Shown: positions 33,533 through 41,928 of the stretch, piece by piece | Layout of the letters: each line of letters begins with the position of its first letter | Position numbering within the stretch: position 1 is the first letter of the stretch | Made by a program: the position numbers and the translations under genes | NCBI RefSeq assembly: GCF_002165625.1 | Contig: NZ_NGNS01000014.1 | Coordinates: forward strand, 1 to 64,000 | From: Neiella marina | GTDB lineage: Bacteria; Pseudomonadota; Gammaproteobacteria; Enterobacterales; Neiellaceae | DNA: 64,000 nucleotides | Direction: 5' to 3' | Notes under the pieces: model-generated | The model's database searches: none | The model's input: only the letters and a program-made list of their open reading frames with translations | What the model was told of the DNA's origin: nothing

Positions 33533-34377
33533 TGATGTATCTGGAGCATTTTCGCCTGACAGAAATGCCGTATTCGCTGACTCCGAATACCACGCTTTAT
33601 TGCTCGCTGCCGCCGCACGAAGAAGCGCTGGAGACGTTGTTGATGGCGCTTCAAAGTGGTGAGGGTGTATTGAAAGTGGTCGGTGAGGTGGGAACCGGCA
33701 AGACCTTGCTGTGTCGCAAACTACTAAACGAGCTGCCCGAACATATTCAACCGGCCTATATTCCTAACCCGTATCTGCAACCAGATGAATTGCGCTGGGC
33801 TTTAGCCCACGAGTTGGGATTGCAACTTGATAGTGACACCAACCAACTGCAGCTAACCCAAGCAATCCAGCAACGATTAGTGGAATTGCATGATCAGGGC
33901 AAACAAGTGGTATTGCTGCTCGATGAAGCTCAAGCGATTCCCGCCGAAGGACTGGAGGCATTGCGCTTGTTTACCAATCTGGAAACTGAGCGTCGCAAGT
34001 TACTGCAGTTAGTGCTATTTGGCCAACCAGAACTCGACCAACGATTAGCGGATAAGTCCTTGCGTCAGTTGCGCCAGCGGATCAGCTTTTCTTGCCAACT
34101 CCGGCCGCTGCATCGTCACGAAACCGGACCATATATTCATCACCGCATGCTGGCGGCAGGGTATCGAGGGGCGCCCGTATTTGGTAGTCTCGCGGCCCGA
34201 ATGATCTATCGAGCCAGTCGCGGTATTCCCCGGTTGGTCAATCTGATCTGCCATAAAACCTTGTTGCTGTGTTATGGCAAAGGATCTCATCAAGCCAGTG
34301 TTGCCATGGTGTGGCAAGCGATTCGAGATACCGAAGATGCCTCATTATTGCTTCCACGCTATGGAGGCCAATCATGA
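33532..34377 (+). CDS. mshM: MSHA biogenesis ATPase MshM (ExeA-like)
   Basis: A 281-residue AAA ATPase with Walker A GEVGTGKT (residues 51-58) and Walker B VLLLDEAQ (about 125). The ExeA/GspA family helps insert the secretin through the cell wall. YLEHFRLTEMPYSLTPNT is its usual start. ATG 33532 overlaps the mshL stop by one base; ATG 33535 is equally possible. It overlaps mshN by 4 bp. Confidence 0.9.
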   Translation: MMYLEHFRLTEMPYSLTPNTTLYCSLPPHEEALETLLMALQSGEGVLKVVGEVGTGKTLLCRKLLNELPEHIQPAYIPNPYLQPDELRWALAHELGLQLDSDTNQLQLTQAIQQRLVELHDQGKQVVLLLDEAQAIPAEGLEALRLFTNLETERRKLLQLVLFGQPELDQRLADKSLRQLRQRISFSCQLRPLHRHETGPYIHHRMLAAGYRGAPVFGSLAARMIYRASRGIPRLVNLICHKTLLLCYGKGSHQASVAMVWQAIRDTEDASLLLPRYGGQS

Positions 34378-35600
34378 GTGTGATTAATCAAATGCTGCGT
34401 GATTTGGAGCAGCGCAAACAACCCGAGCAGGCCACAGAGCAACCGAAGTTTGAAGCACCGGCACCATCGCCTTGGCGCGGCAGGCTGGTGCTAGTTGCAA
34501 TCGTTGTGTTGGCTGCTGGCTGTTGGTGGTGGTTCACCTCGCCATCACTTAGCAAGGATTCGAGGGCTCCCCAACAAGTGCAATCTGAGCCCGTTGAACA
34601 ACAGACACGCGAAGCTCAACTGTTTTCTGCACTTGCCGAGGCTGAACAACCAAACCAAGCTAAAGCCTCGCCGCACAGTAAGCCGCTAGCCAATGTGACT
34701 GCAGCGACGGTTGATGATGGCGCTGACAATGCCGGTGCAGCACCTGAACAGTTTGATGTCGCGGCAACCAGCAAGCCTGAAGTAGGCTCAGCATCCCTGC
34801 CCGCAGGCAGCGCTGAAGATCAAACACCCGAACCTCAAGTCGCGGCCGTGGAAACAGCGAAACCAGCAAAACAGCCGAATGCGCCGGTCGCACCACCCAC
34901 CGTTGCCGACAAACCAAGTATCAGCAAGCCCAAACAAACCGCGCCAGTGGCAAAAAGTGCCACAACCAAAGCCCCTGCCAAAGCGACAATCAGCCACTCG
35001 GCTGTGTCGGAACAACAATTGGTGCAGTTGCAACTAAACGAAGCGCGAGCATTTGCTGCCAATGGCCGTCAAGGTGATGCTGAAGCAACCTATCGCAAAC
35101 TACTCAAACGTGATCCCAAATTGGTTACCGCGCGAATGGAGCTGGTTGCTTTGCTGACTCAACAACGGCAAGAGGGAAGGGCACTGAAAGCGGTGGATGA
35201 TGGGCTGCGTTATTTGCCAACCAACGCCCAGTTGATCACCCTCAAAGCTCAACTGCTGTTGAGCTTAGGCCGCGCCGAAGATGCGTGGAATGTGTTGCAA
35301 GTGGTGAACGAAAGCCAAGTTCAGGAGACCGGCTTTTTTGTTATCAAAGCCGGCTTAGCAAGTCAGCGAAACGAATTTGATGTTGCCTACCGCAACTACT
35401 CGATATTGGCGGTGCGAGAGCCAAGTCAGGGACGGTGGTGGCTGGGTAAAGCAATTAGCGCAGAGCAAACCGGCCAATTAGCGGACGCCGTTGAAGGCTA
35501 TCGACGAGCACTGACATCCGCTGGTTTAAGTGCTGGCAGTATGCGCTATGCACAGCATCGGTTGGATTTGTTAGGAACTCAAAGCCATGGCCAAGATTAA
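34374..35600 (+). CDS. mshN: MSHA biogenesis TPR protein MshN
   Basis: A 408-residue bitopic protein. It starts MSVINQMLRDLEQRKQPEQ, has one membrane helix (about 41-58), a long Pro/Ala/Lys/Gln-rich periplasmic stretch (about 65-210) and TPR repeats (about 220-400, with FAANGRQGDAEATYRKLLKR). I chose ATG 34374, which overlaps the mshM stop as ATGA and follows GGAGG. TPR proteins of this type serve pilus assembly. The simple stretch probably spans the periplasm. Confidence 0.88.
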   Translation: MSVINQMLRDLEQRKQPEQATEQPKFEAPAPSPWRGRLVLVAIVVLAAGCWWWFTSPSLSKDSRAPQQVQSEPVEQQTREAQLFSALAEAEQPNQAKASPHSKPLANVTAATVDDGADNAGAAPEQFDVAATSKPEVGSASLPAGSAEDQTPEPQVAAVETAKPAKQPNAPVAPPTVADKPSISKPKQTAPVAKSATTKAPAKATISHSAVSEQQLVQLQLNEARAFAANGRQGDAEATYRKLLKRDPKLVTARMELVALLTQQRQEGRALKAVDDGLRYLPTNAQLITLKAQLLLSLGRAEDAWNVLQVVNESQVQETGFFVIKAGLASQRNEFDVAYRNYSILAVREPSQGRWWLGKAISAEQTGQLADAVEGYRRALTSAGLSAGSMRYAQHRLDLLGTQSHGQD

Positions 35601-37326
35601 ACTCAAACAGCGGCTTGGTGATTTACTGGTAAACGCCGGTAAATTAACCGAGCAACAATTGCAGCAAGCGCTGGTTGATCAACGCGCCAGTGGCCGTAAG
35701 CTCGGCCAGACCTTGATTGATTCCGGTGTCCTGACCGAAGAAGAAATGATGCGCTTCCTAGCGCGCCAGCTCGATGTACCATTTCTCGATCTACAAGACA
35801 TTACCGTTCCTCCGGCCATTGTTACTCTGTTACCGGAAGTGTTGGCGCGACGTTATCGAGCGCTGGTGTTCAAACGAGAAGACGGGGTGGTGGGCGTTGC
35901 CACTGCTGATCCGGCTGATTTGAGCGCCCTCGACGCAGTTGAAGACCGCCTCGGTGATTACCAAATAGAGTGGGCAGTTGTTCGCGAATCTCAGCTATTT
36001 GAAGCCTTTGATCAGCTTTATCGCCGGACCCAAGAGATTTCTTCCTATGCCACTCAGCTCGGTGAAGAGTATTCCGAAGACGATGAGTTCGATCTATCTG
36101 ATTCGCTGACCGATGAATCTGAAGGTGAAGCCACCGTCGCCCGGCTATTGCAATCGATCTTTGAAGATGCCGTTCAAGTCAAAGCCTCTGACATTCATAT
36201 TGAGCCTGAAGCCAAGCTGATCCGCATTCGCCAACGGGTCGATGGTGATTTGCAAGAGCAAGTCATTGACGAGGCCAATATCGCCTCGGCGCTGGTACTG
36301 CGGTTGAAGCTTATTGCAGGCCTCGATATCTCTGAGAAACGCTTACCCCAAGATGGCCGTTTTAACATCAATGTGCGCAAGCACTCGATCGATGTGCGGA
36401 TTTCAACCATGCCCGTTCAACACGGCGAGTCGGTGGTGATGCGTTTGCTGGACCAATCAGGCGGCTTGTTGTCGATGAACGAAACCGGCATGCCAGAAGA
36501 CATTTTACGGCGCTTCCGACTGCAACTGTCGCGGCCTCACGGTATGATTCTGGTCACTGGGCCAACGGGCTCCGGTAAGACCACAACCCTGTATGGCGCG
36601 CTGAGTGAAATGAATACCCCAGAGCGCAAAATCATCACCGTCGAAGATCCGGTCGAATATCGTCTGCCGCGGATTAATCAGGTTCAGGTGAATGCCAAAA
36701 TTGGCCTCGACTTTTCTAGCGTACTTCGTACCGCCCTGCGCCAAGACCCCGACGTCTTGTTAGTCGGTGAGATGCGCGACCATGAGACCGTAGAGATTGG
36801 CCTTCGAGGCGCATTAACCGGCCACATGGTGTTATCCACCCTTCACACTAATGATGCCATTAGTACCGCATTGCGATTGTTGGATATGGGCGCCCCAGGT
36901 TATTTGGTGGCCAGCTCCTTGCGAGCGGTGGTTGCGCAGCGCTTGGTGAAACGTTTGTGCCACAATTGTGAGCAAGACTATCAGCCAACCCCTGATGAAC
37001 TCAGTTGGCTGCAACATATCGCCGGAGAACCCATCCCAGCTGATATCAAGTTCAAGGTCAGTAAAGGCTGCCAGAGTTGTCAGCAAACCGGTTATCGCGG
37101 CCGAGTCGGGGTATTTGAATGGTTGGAGCTCAATGACGACATGATAGCGGCATTGCGAGATAGCGATACCCAAGCGTTCTCTGCTGCCGCCAAAAACAGC
37201 CGCTATTATCAACCGCTATCGATGGCGGCATTGCAGTATGCCATGAGAGGTATCACCACTGTCGATGAGGTATTGCGTTTGGCGGAGTACCTAGTTGACC
37301 AGGCAGATGAGGGCGTCGCTGAATGA
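35587..37326 (+). CDS. mshE: MSHA extension ATPase MshE
   Basis: A 579-residue cytoplasmic hexameric ATPase that drives pilus extension. The N-terminal MshEN domain has the paired RLGDLLVNAGKL and KLGQTLIDSGVL motifs (about residues 8-65) that bind c-di-GMP in Vibrio MshE. The GspE core has Walker A GPTGSGKT (325-332) and a zinc-type set Cys458, Cys461, Cys495 and Cys498. It overlaps mshN by 14 bp and mshG by 4 bp. The motifs predict that pilus extension responds to c-di-GMP. Confidence 0.95.
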   Translation: MAKIKLKQRLGDLLVNAGKLTEQQLQQALVDQRASGRKLGQTLIDSGVLTEEEMMRFLARQLDVPFLDLQDITVPPAIVTLLPEVLARRYRALVFKREDGVVGVATADPADLSALDAVEDRLGDYQIEWAVVRESQLFEAFDQLYRRTQEISSYATQLGEEYSEDDEFDLSDSLTDESEGEATVARLLQSIFEDAVQVKASDIHIEPEAKLIRIRQRVDGDLQEQVIDEANIASALVLRLKLIAGLDISEKRLPQDGRFNINVRKHSIDVRISTMPVQHGESVVMRLLDQSGGLLSMNETGMPEDILRRFRLQLSRPHGMILVTGPTGSGKTTTLYGALSEMNTPERKIITVEDPVEYRLPRINQVQVNAKIGLDFSSVLRTALRQDPDVLLVGEMRDHETVEIGLRGALTGHMVLSTLHTNDAISTALRLLDMGAPGYLVASSLRAVVAQRLVKRLCHNCEQDYQPTPDELSWLQHIAGEPIPADIKFKVSKGCQSCQQTGYRGRVGVFEWLELNDDMIAALRDSDTQAFSAAAKNSRYYQPLSMAALQYAMRGITTVDEVLRLAEYLVDQADEGVAE

Positions 37327-38543
37327 GTCGATTTAGCTATCAGGCACGCAACCCTCAGGGCCAAGAGGTTCGAGGCGAGTTGGAGGCTGTGAATCAGGCG
37401 GCCGTTGCTGATAGCTTACTGCGTCGCAGTCTTGTGCCGGTTAAAATTGAACCTGCTGCCGAGAAAGCGGCTAGTTTTGATTTTAAAGCGCTGTTTGAAA
37501 AAGCCATTGAGCTCGACGAGATGGTCATTTTTTCTCGGCAAATGTTTGCTTTAACCAAAGCTGGCGTGCCGTTACTTGCTGCCATCAGTGGCTTAGCCGA
37601 AGCCAGTCATAGTGCGCAGATGAAGCGGACGTTGGAAGATTTGGGTGAGCAACTAGAAAGTGGCCGCACCTTATCAACCTCGATGGCGGCGCACCCAAAG
37701 GTGTTTAGCCGTATGTACGTCAGTATGGTGCATGTTGGTGAAAATACTGGCCAGCTCGAAGAAACCTTCTTTCAGCTCGCTCAATACCTTGAAAAAGAAC
37801 AAGAAACTCGACGCCGAATTAAGGCGGCGATTCGCTACCCGATATTCGTCATCATTGCCATTACCATCGCGTTGGTCGTGCTCAATATCATGGTGATCCC
37901 CAAATTTGCCGAAATGTTCGCCCAATTCAACGCTGAGCTGCCTTGGTCAACTCGCTTTCTGATTGGCATGTCCGATATGTTCGTCAACTACTGGCCGCTG
38001 ATGTTAGTCGGTGTCGTGTTGCTGATTTTTGGCAGCCGTTATTACGTCAGCACTGAACCTGGCCGCTTGCGCTGGGATCGAGTCAAGCTGCGCTTACCGA
38101 TTATTGGTTCTATTATTAGTCGGTCAACATTGGAACGATATAGTCGTAGCTTTTCCATCATGTTGAAGGCCGGTGTACCGATAAACCAAGCGCTAACCTT
38201 GGTCGCCAGTGCGGTCGACAATGCCCATATGTCTGAGCGGGTGGCTGAAATGCGGCGCGAGATTGAGCGTGGTGAAAGTTTGCTGCGCACCAGTCGTCGT
38301 AGTGAGTTGTTTACTCCGCTGGTGTTGCAAATGGTTGCGGTTGGTGAAGAGACCGGGCGAATTGATGAGTTGCTGTTAGAAGCTGCGGACTATTATGAAC
38401 GGGAAGTGGACTTTGATTTAAAATCGCTGACCGCCCGAATTGAACCAATATTAATCACCGTGGTCGCAGTAATGGTTTTGATCCTGGCTCTCGGTATTTT
38501 TACGCCGATGTGGGACATGATGCGGGCGGTGCGAGGCGGCTGA
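37323..38543 (+). CDS. mshG: MSHA inner-membrane platform protein MshG (PilC/GspF-like)
   Basis: A 406-residue polytopic protein with two T2SS-F domains (about 70-190 and 275-395) and three membrane helices (about 170, 220 and 378). FSRQMFALTKAGVPLLAAI and YSRSFSIMLKAGVPINQAL are the paired GspF signatures. It is the scaffold on which MshE acts. It overlaps mshE by 4 bp and mshF by one base. Confidence 0.95.
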   Translation: MSRFSYQARNPQGQEVRGELEAVNQAAVADSLLRRSLVPVKIEPAAEKAASFDFKALFEKAIELDEMVIFSRQMFALTKAGVPLLAAISGLAEASHSAQMKRTLEDLGEQLESGRTLSTSMAAHPKVFSRMYVSMVHVGENTGQLEETFFQLAQYLEKEQETRRRIKAAIRYPIFVIIAITIALVVLNIMVIPKFAEMFAQFNAELPWSTRFLIGMSDMFVNYWPLMLVGVVLLIFGSRYYVSTEPGRLRWDRVKLRLPIIGSIISRSTLERYSRSFSIMLKAGVPINQALTLVASAVDNAHMSERVAEMRREIERGESLLRTSRRSELFTPLVLQMVAVGEETGRIDELLLEAADYYEREVDFDLKSLTARIEPILITVVAVMVLILALGIFTPMWDMMRAVRGG

Positions 38544-38995
38544 TGACTCGAGCCGATCAGCAAGAGGCAGGAAATCGTCGTCGTTTCATGACGATTATAT
38601 GCGTGTTGCTGATGTTGCTGCTGATTTATCAAGTCAATCGTATGTTGAGTGAACAGCATTCTGATTGGCATCGCTCGGTGTTTGTGGTGGTAGAACGAGA
38701 CTTTCAGGTTGCCGTCGCCCACATTTATGCCGAAGCGAGGTTACAGGGAAAGGTGACAGAAGTAGCACTGTGGCAGCGGCTTATTCGAGTCAATGACCGA
38801 GGTCGGCCTGCGGTATTCAATGCCGAGGGGCTGTTGCAATGTGAAGTAATCTGGCAGCAGGTCATGGGCGTGACACTGGATAGTATGGCGATGCCGGTTA
38901 CCGTTGTTGGGTTGAATCGGTTGACGAACGGAAAATCGTCACAGGGGTGCCGTTTTTTAGTATCTGAGAATGATTATTTCGATTATTTTCCATAG
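38543..38995 (+). CDS. mshF: MSHA biogenesis protein MshF
   Basis: A 150-residue protein with one N-terminal membrane helix (about 16-33, FMTIICVLLMLLLIYQVNRM) and a small periplasmic domain. The position between mshG and mshB and the size fit MshF, a poorly characterised accessory protein. I chose ATG 38543, which overlaps the mshG stop; a longer frame starts at 38510 inside mshG. It closes the secretion half of the locus. Confidence 0.75.
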   Translation: MTRADQQEAGNRRRFMTIICVLLMLLLIYQVNRMLSEQHSDWHRSVFVVVERDFQVAVAHIYAEARLQGKVTEVALWQRLIRVNDRGRPAVFNAEGLLQCEVIWQQVMGVTLDSMAMPVTVVGLNRLTNGKSSQGCRFLVSENDYFDYFP

Positions 38996-39130
38996 TCGTA
39001 TAGGCTTAGTTAAATACTCGTTAAATCAAATAGATCGCACTGTTTTTTAGATTGTCAGCGGCTATACTCAGGCGATATTTTGAAGTGGCGCAATTGTTGA
39101 TAGCGTGACATGAATTTTGAAAGGTCGAAT
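38996..39130 (+). promoter_or_regulatory. possible promoter region of the MSHA structural genes
   Basis: The 135-bp gap between mshF and mshB is the only sizeable one before the pilin genes. TATACT at 39063-39068 could be a -10, with a weak TGTTTT about 16 bp upstream. In vibrios the structural genes have their own promoter here. GAAAGG at 39119-39124 supports the mshB start at 39131. Confidence 0.35.
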
Positions 39131-39715
39131 ATGACGTCAACACAACGTGGTTTTTCTTTAATTGAACTGGTGATTGTTGTGACCATTTTGGGGTTGCTGG
39201 CAGTTACCGCTTTACCGCGCTTTCTCGATGTAACCGAAGAGGCGCAAATCGCCAATATTGAAGGCATGGCGGGTGGTTTCGCCACCGGTGTTAGCCTTGT
39301 TCGGGCTCAGTGGGAGGCCGAAGGTCGACCACAAGACAGTAACGTTAACAGCGTGGTTTATGATGGGCAGCTGATGTATCTCACCGAAGAGTCTGCTGGC
39401 ACCTCAGCGCCGGGCTATCCAGTCAATGCTGGTAGTGGCAACACGGCGAATGGCACAACCATGACTACAACGCGCTGCATTCGCGTGTGGGATGCCATTT
39501 TGCAAAATCCTGCGACTGTAACGGACAACATTAACAATGCGGTTGATAATCGTTACTTTGTTGACCTTAACAATGGCGATTGCGTGTTTTATTTAACTCA
39601 GACGCTTGACCGTAACGGTTCAACTTATACCGATCCGAACGGCAGTCTGACGACCGGCAACAACTTTGTTTACTCGCCAGGCTTTGGTAGCGTGCGAGTC
39701 AATATTAATAATTAA
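39131..39715 (+). CDS. mshB: MSHA minor prepilin MshB
   Basis: A 194-residue type IV prepilin. The leader MTSTQRG is followed by FSLIELVIVVTILGLLAV; prepilin peptidase should cut after Gly7 and methylate Phe. Two cysteines (CIRVW and GDCVFY) probably form the D-loop disulphide. It lies 27 bp before the major pilin mshA. An in-frame ATG at 39110 would add seven residues but has no ribosome site. Confidence 0.88.
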   Translation: MTSTQRGFSLIELVIVVTILGLLAVTALPRFLDVTEEAQIANIEGMAGGFATGVSLVRAQWEAEGRPQDSNVNSVVYDGQLMYLTEESAGTSAPGYPVNAGSGNTANGTTMTTTRCIRVWDAILQNPATVTDNINNAVDNRYFVDLNNGDCVFYLTQTLDRNGSTYTDPNGSLTTGNNFVYSPGFGSVRVNINN

Positions 39716-39742
39716 TTTGCAGTCCTTAGGGGATAACTAACT

Positions 39743-40240
39743 ATGAAACAGCAACAAGGTTTTACACTGATTGAATTAGTCGTGGTCATTGTGATCCTAG
39801 GGATCTTGGCCGTCACCGCGGCGCCACGTTTTATTAACCTGCAAGGCGATGCGCGGGTGTCGTCTCTACAAGGACTCAAAGGTGCGATTGAAGGCGCCAA
39901 TGCGTTGGTTTACAGCCGCGCAGCCATTGATGGGGTAGAAACTTTTGCTCATGATGACGCAGACAATGACTCAGACATTCTAGTGCAAGGGCAGACTGTT
40001 TCGCTTCAATATGGTTATGTACAAGCCACGGTCGCTGAACTTCAAAAAGCTATGGCTTTTGATGCTGATGAGTGGCAGTACACAGAAAGTGATGGTAGCG
40101 TTGAGTTTTGGCCGAAAGGCGTAGCTAAAACAACCGGTGAATGCAGCTTAACGTATACAGAGCCAGCGGGTGGTAGCAATTTGGTTTATACAATTGCTTA
40201 TGGCCCATCAGATATTGATGCCGAGAACTGCGGCGGTTAA
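39743..40240 (+). CDS. mshA: MSHA major pilin MshA
   Basis: A 165-residue type IV prepilin with a short leader MKQQQG and [18 protein letters not shown] as the hydrophobic spine. [33 protein letters not shown] is characteristic of MshA. A Cys pair (ECSLTY and ENCGG) closes the C-terminal loop. It is followed at once by a strong terminator, as expected for the abundant subunit, and then by 650 bp of repeats before mshC. Confidence 0.93.
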   Translation: MKQQQGFTLIELVVVIVILGILAVTAAPRFINLQGDARVSSLQGLKGAIEGANALVYSRAAIDGVETFAHDDADNDSDILVQGQTVSLQYGYVQATVAELQKAMAFDADEWQYTESDGSVEFWPKGVAKTTGECSLTYTEPAGGSNLVYTIAYGPSDIDAENCGG

Positions 40241-40256
40241 TTAGCATGAGTCGCAT

Positions 40257-40283
40257 AAAAAAGCAGCTTCGGCTGCTTTTTTT
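40257..40283. terminator. Rho-independent terminator after mshA
   Basis: AGCAGC (40262-40267), loop TTCG, GCTGCT (40272-40277), flanked by A and T runs on the two sides. It should limit read-through from the major pilin into mshC and later genes. Confidence 0.9.
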
Positions 40284-40305
40284 GTATTTGTTACTGAGTA
40301 AGTGA

Positions 40306-40444
40306 GGTAGAAAGCAACTTCCAACTCGGACACGTCGTAAATACTTCCATGTAGACTCTGCCGCAGCATCCCTGCTGCGGAAGGTCCTCGCCGGAAGTTC
40401 CTTCCTATCTCTCCAATCCGTGCCACGCAGCCAAACAGCCCTCG
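40306..40444. repeat. dispersed repeat, module 1, copy 1
   Basis: An intergenic, non-coding element of about 140 bp starting near GTAGAAAGCAACTTCC. It holds the hairpin CCGCAGCA-TCCC-TGCTGCGG (40361-40380). A nearly identical copy lies at 40583-40794 and a diverged one at 60648-60770. No ORF or transposase is associated. Confidence 0.85.
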
Positions 40445-40468
40445 ATCATTGAAGAGGTAGCGAGTCGC

Positions 40469-40546
40469 AGCTTAGTGGTGCTTCAACAAGCATGGATGCT
40501 TGTTGTAGAGCGCTCCATGGATGGACTTGAGCGTCACTACTTAGCT
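40469..40546. repeat. dispersed repeat, module 2, copy 1 (cruciform-like)
   Basis: A 78-bp element with an outer 12-bp imperfect inverted repeat (40469-40480 and 40535-40546) and an inner perfect palindrome CAACAAGCAT-GG-ATGCTTGTTG (40484-40505). It shares GCATGGATGC, TGTAGAGCG and ACTTGAGCGTCA with the copy at 60795-60852. It always follows a module 1 copy in this window. Confidence 0.85.
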
Positions 40547-40582
40547 GTAATTTGCTGCTGATTACTTCCTCTGCAAGAGAGC

Positions 40583-40794
40583 TAGAAAGCAACTTGCAAC
40601 TCGGACACGTCGTGAATACTTTGCTGACGGGCTCCTGCCCTTTGCAAAGTCCCGCTTCTGCTTCCTGCCTCCGCGACAAATTAATTTAATTTGTCCCATG
40701 TAGACTCTGCCGCAGCATCCCTGCTGCGGAAGGTCTTCGTCGGCAGTTCCTTCCTAGCTCTCCAAACTGTGCCACGTAGCCAAACAACCCTGAA
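40583..40794. repeat. dispersed repeat, module 1, copy 2, split by a 74-bp insertion
   Basis: The left part (40583-40621) and right part (40696-40794) match copy 1 with about ten differences. Between them lie 74 extra bases (40622-40695) with two further hairpins: CTTTGC/GCAAAG enclosing GGGC/GCCC (40619-40649), and GACAAATTAA-T-TTAATTTGTC (40675-40695). Confidence 0.85.
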
Positions 40795-40916
40795 TGGATA
40801 ACCGCATTACTGATGAAGTCGCCATTATTTAGCTTCTAATCCGCTTTTTCCTGCCATTTTTCATTCGGTTGGATACAATTAGCGCTAGTGTCTTTGAATT
40901 CATCTAGGTCCATTTG

Positions 40917-41378
40917 ATGTCGCCAACGCTTCGCTACCCGCAAAACACTCAAGCCGGTTTTACCGTGATTGAGCTGGTGGTGGTGATCATCATTCTTGGA
41001 GTTATCTCGGTTGTTGCTGCTCCTCGCTTTATTGGCTCCCAAGGGTTTGATGAAATTGCTCTTCGTGATGAGGTCATGCAACGTTTGCGTGCGGTGCAGC
41101 TGAGCGCTATGAATGGGGTAGCCAGCGATTGTCATGCCTTGGTGATTGATAGCGGCGAGTTTGGTGTCTCGGTGATGGATGCCGATCCGTGTCCCGGTAC
41201 GCTAGAACATGTGACTGATTACAGCGACACCGGCCTAACCATCAGTCAGGGGACTTTTGGTTTTGATCGCTTAGGGCGGCCGACCGCTAGTTGTGATGGC
41301 GGTTGCAACATTCAAATCAGTGGCGCCACCACTGAAATCATCACCATCGAATCGGAAGGCTTTATCCATGGTCTATAA
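40917..41378 (+). CDS. mshC: MSHA minor prepilin MshC
   Basis: A 153-residue prepilin with a longer leader, SPTLRYPQNTQAG, before FTVIELVVVIIILGVISV. Pro and Arg follow the spine (APRFIG), as in MshC proteins. Cys residues (SDCHAL, DPCPG, ASCDGGC) suggest disulphides. The ATG was chosen; a TTG lies directly before it. There is no strong ribosome site, and the repeat block upstream separates the gene from mshA. Confidence 0.85.
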   Translation: MSPTLRYPQNTQAGFTVIELVVVIIILGVISVVAAPRFIGSQGFDEIALRDEVMQRLRAVQLSAMNGVASDCHALVIDSGEFGVSVMDADPCPGTLEHVTDYSDTGLTISQGTFGFDRLGRPTASCDGGCNIQISGATTEIITIESEGFIHGL

Positions 41379-41928
41379 CGCTCATCGTGGTTTCACGCTA
41401 GTCGAAATCGTCATCAGTATCGTGGTGATGGGCATCGCATTGCTTATCGTCACCTCGGTGATGGCGCCGCAGGCGAGAAACTCCGTCGACCCAGTGATGG
41501 ACGTTAAAGCCGCTGAGTTAGCACAAACCCTGTTGAATGAAGCCCTGGCTAAATCCTATGACCACAACTCCGATCATAACGGTAGCCGTTGGCGTTGCGG
41601 CGAGAGCATCGCAGGGCTGACCATTGCCAGCTGTACCACTCGTATCGGTCCCGATATGGTCGGTGGCAGTTTGGAAACACGAACTCAGTTTAATGATATC
41701 GATGATTTTGATACCGCCGGCGCCTTTCTAGCAGGCGATGACTTACTCAATTCTTCGGGTGATGCGATTGGACCGCTCTATCCTAATTTTTCCGCTGCCA
41801 TCGCGGTATCGCATGATGCCGCAGCATTTGATGACAGTGGCACCGATGTCGCCAAACGGATAGACGTGACCATTCGAGGCCCCTCTGGGCGCGAATTAGT
41901 ATTCTCTGCCTATCGAGGCAACTACTAA
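41368..41928 (+). CDS. mshD: MSHA minor prepilin MshD
   Basis: A 186-residue prepilin: leader MVYNAHRG, then FTLVEIVISIVVMGIALLIV. I chose ATG 41368 because it places the cleavage glycine at position 8; the longer frame from 41293 lies inside mshC. It overlaps mshC by 11 bp and mshO by one base. RVDP-type NSVDPVMDVKAAELAQTLLNEAL follows the spine, as in MshD. Confidence 0.88.
   Translation: MVYNAHRGFTLVEIVISIVVMGIALLIVTSVMAPQARNSVDPVMDVKAAELAQTLLNEALAKSYDHNSDHNGSRWRCGESIAGLTIASCTTRIGPDMVGGSLETRTQFNDIDDFDTAGAFLAGDDLLNSSGDAIGPLYPNFSAAIAVSHDAAAFDDSGTDVAKRIDVTIRGPSGRELVFSAYRGNY

Noticed and set aside
40446-40679. Small minus-strand frame in the repeat region
   Set aside because: It spans two repeat modules and their hairpins, has no ribosome site and no domain marks.
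40308-40794. Possible CRISPR array in the repeat block
   Set aside because: Only two long, imperfect copies with hairpins, no regular short repeats with unique spacers and no cas genes.
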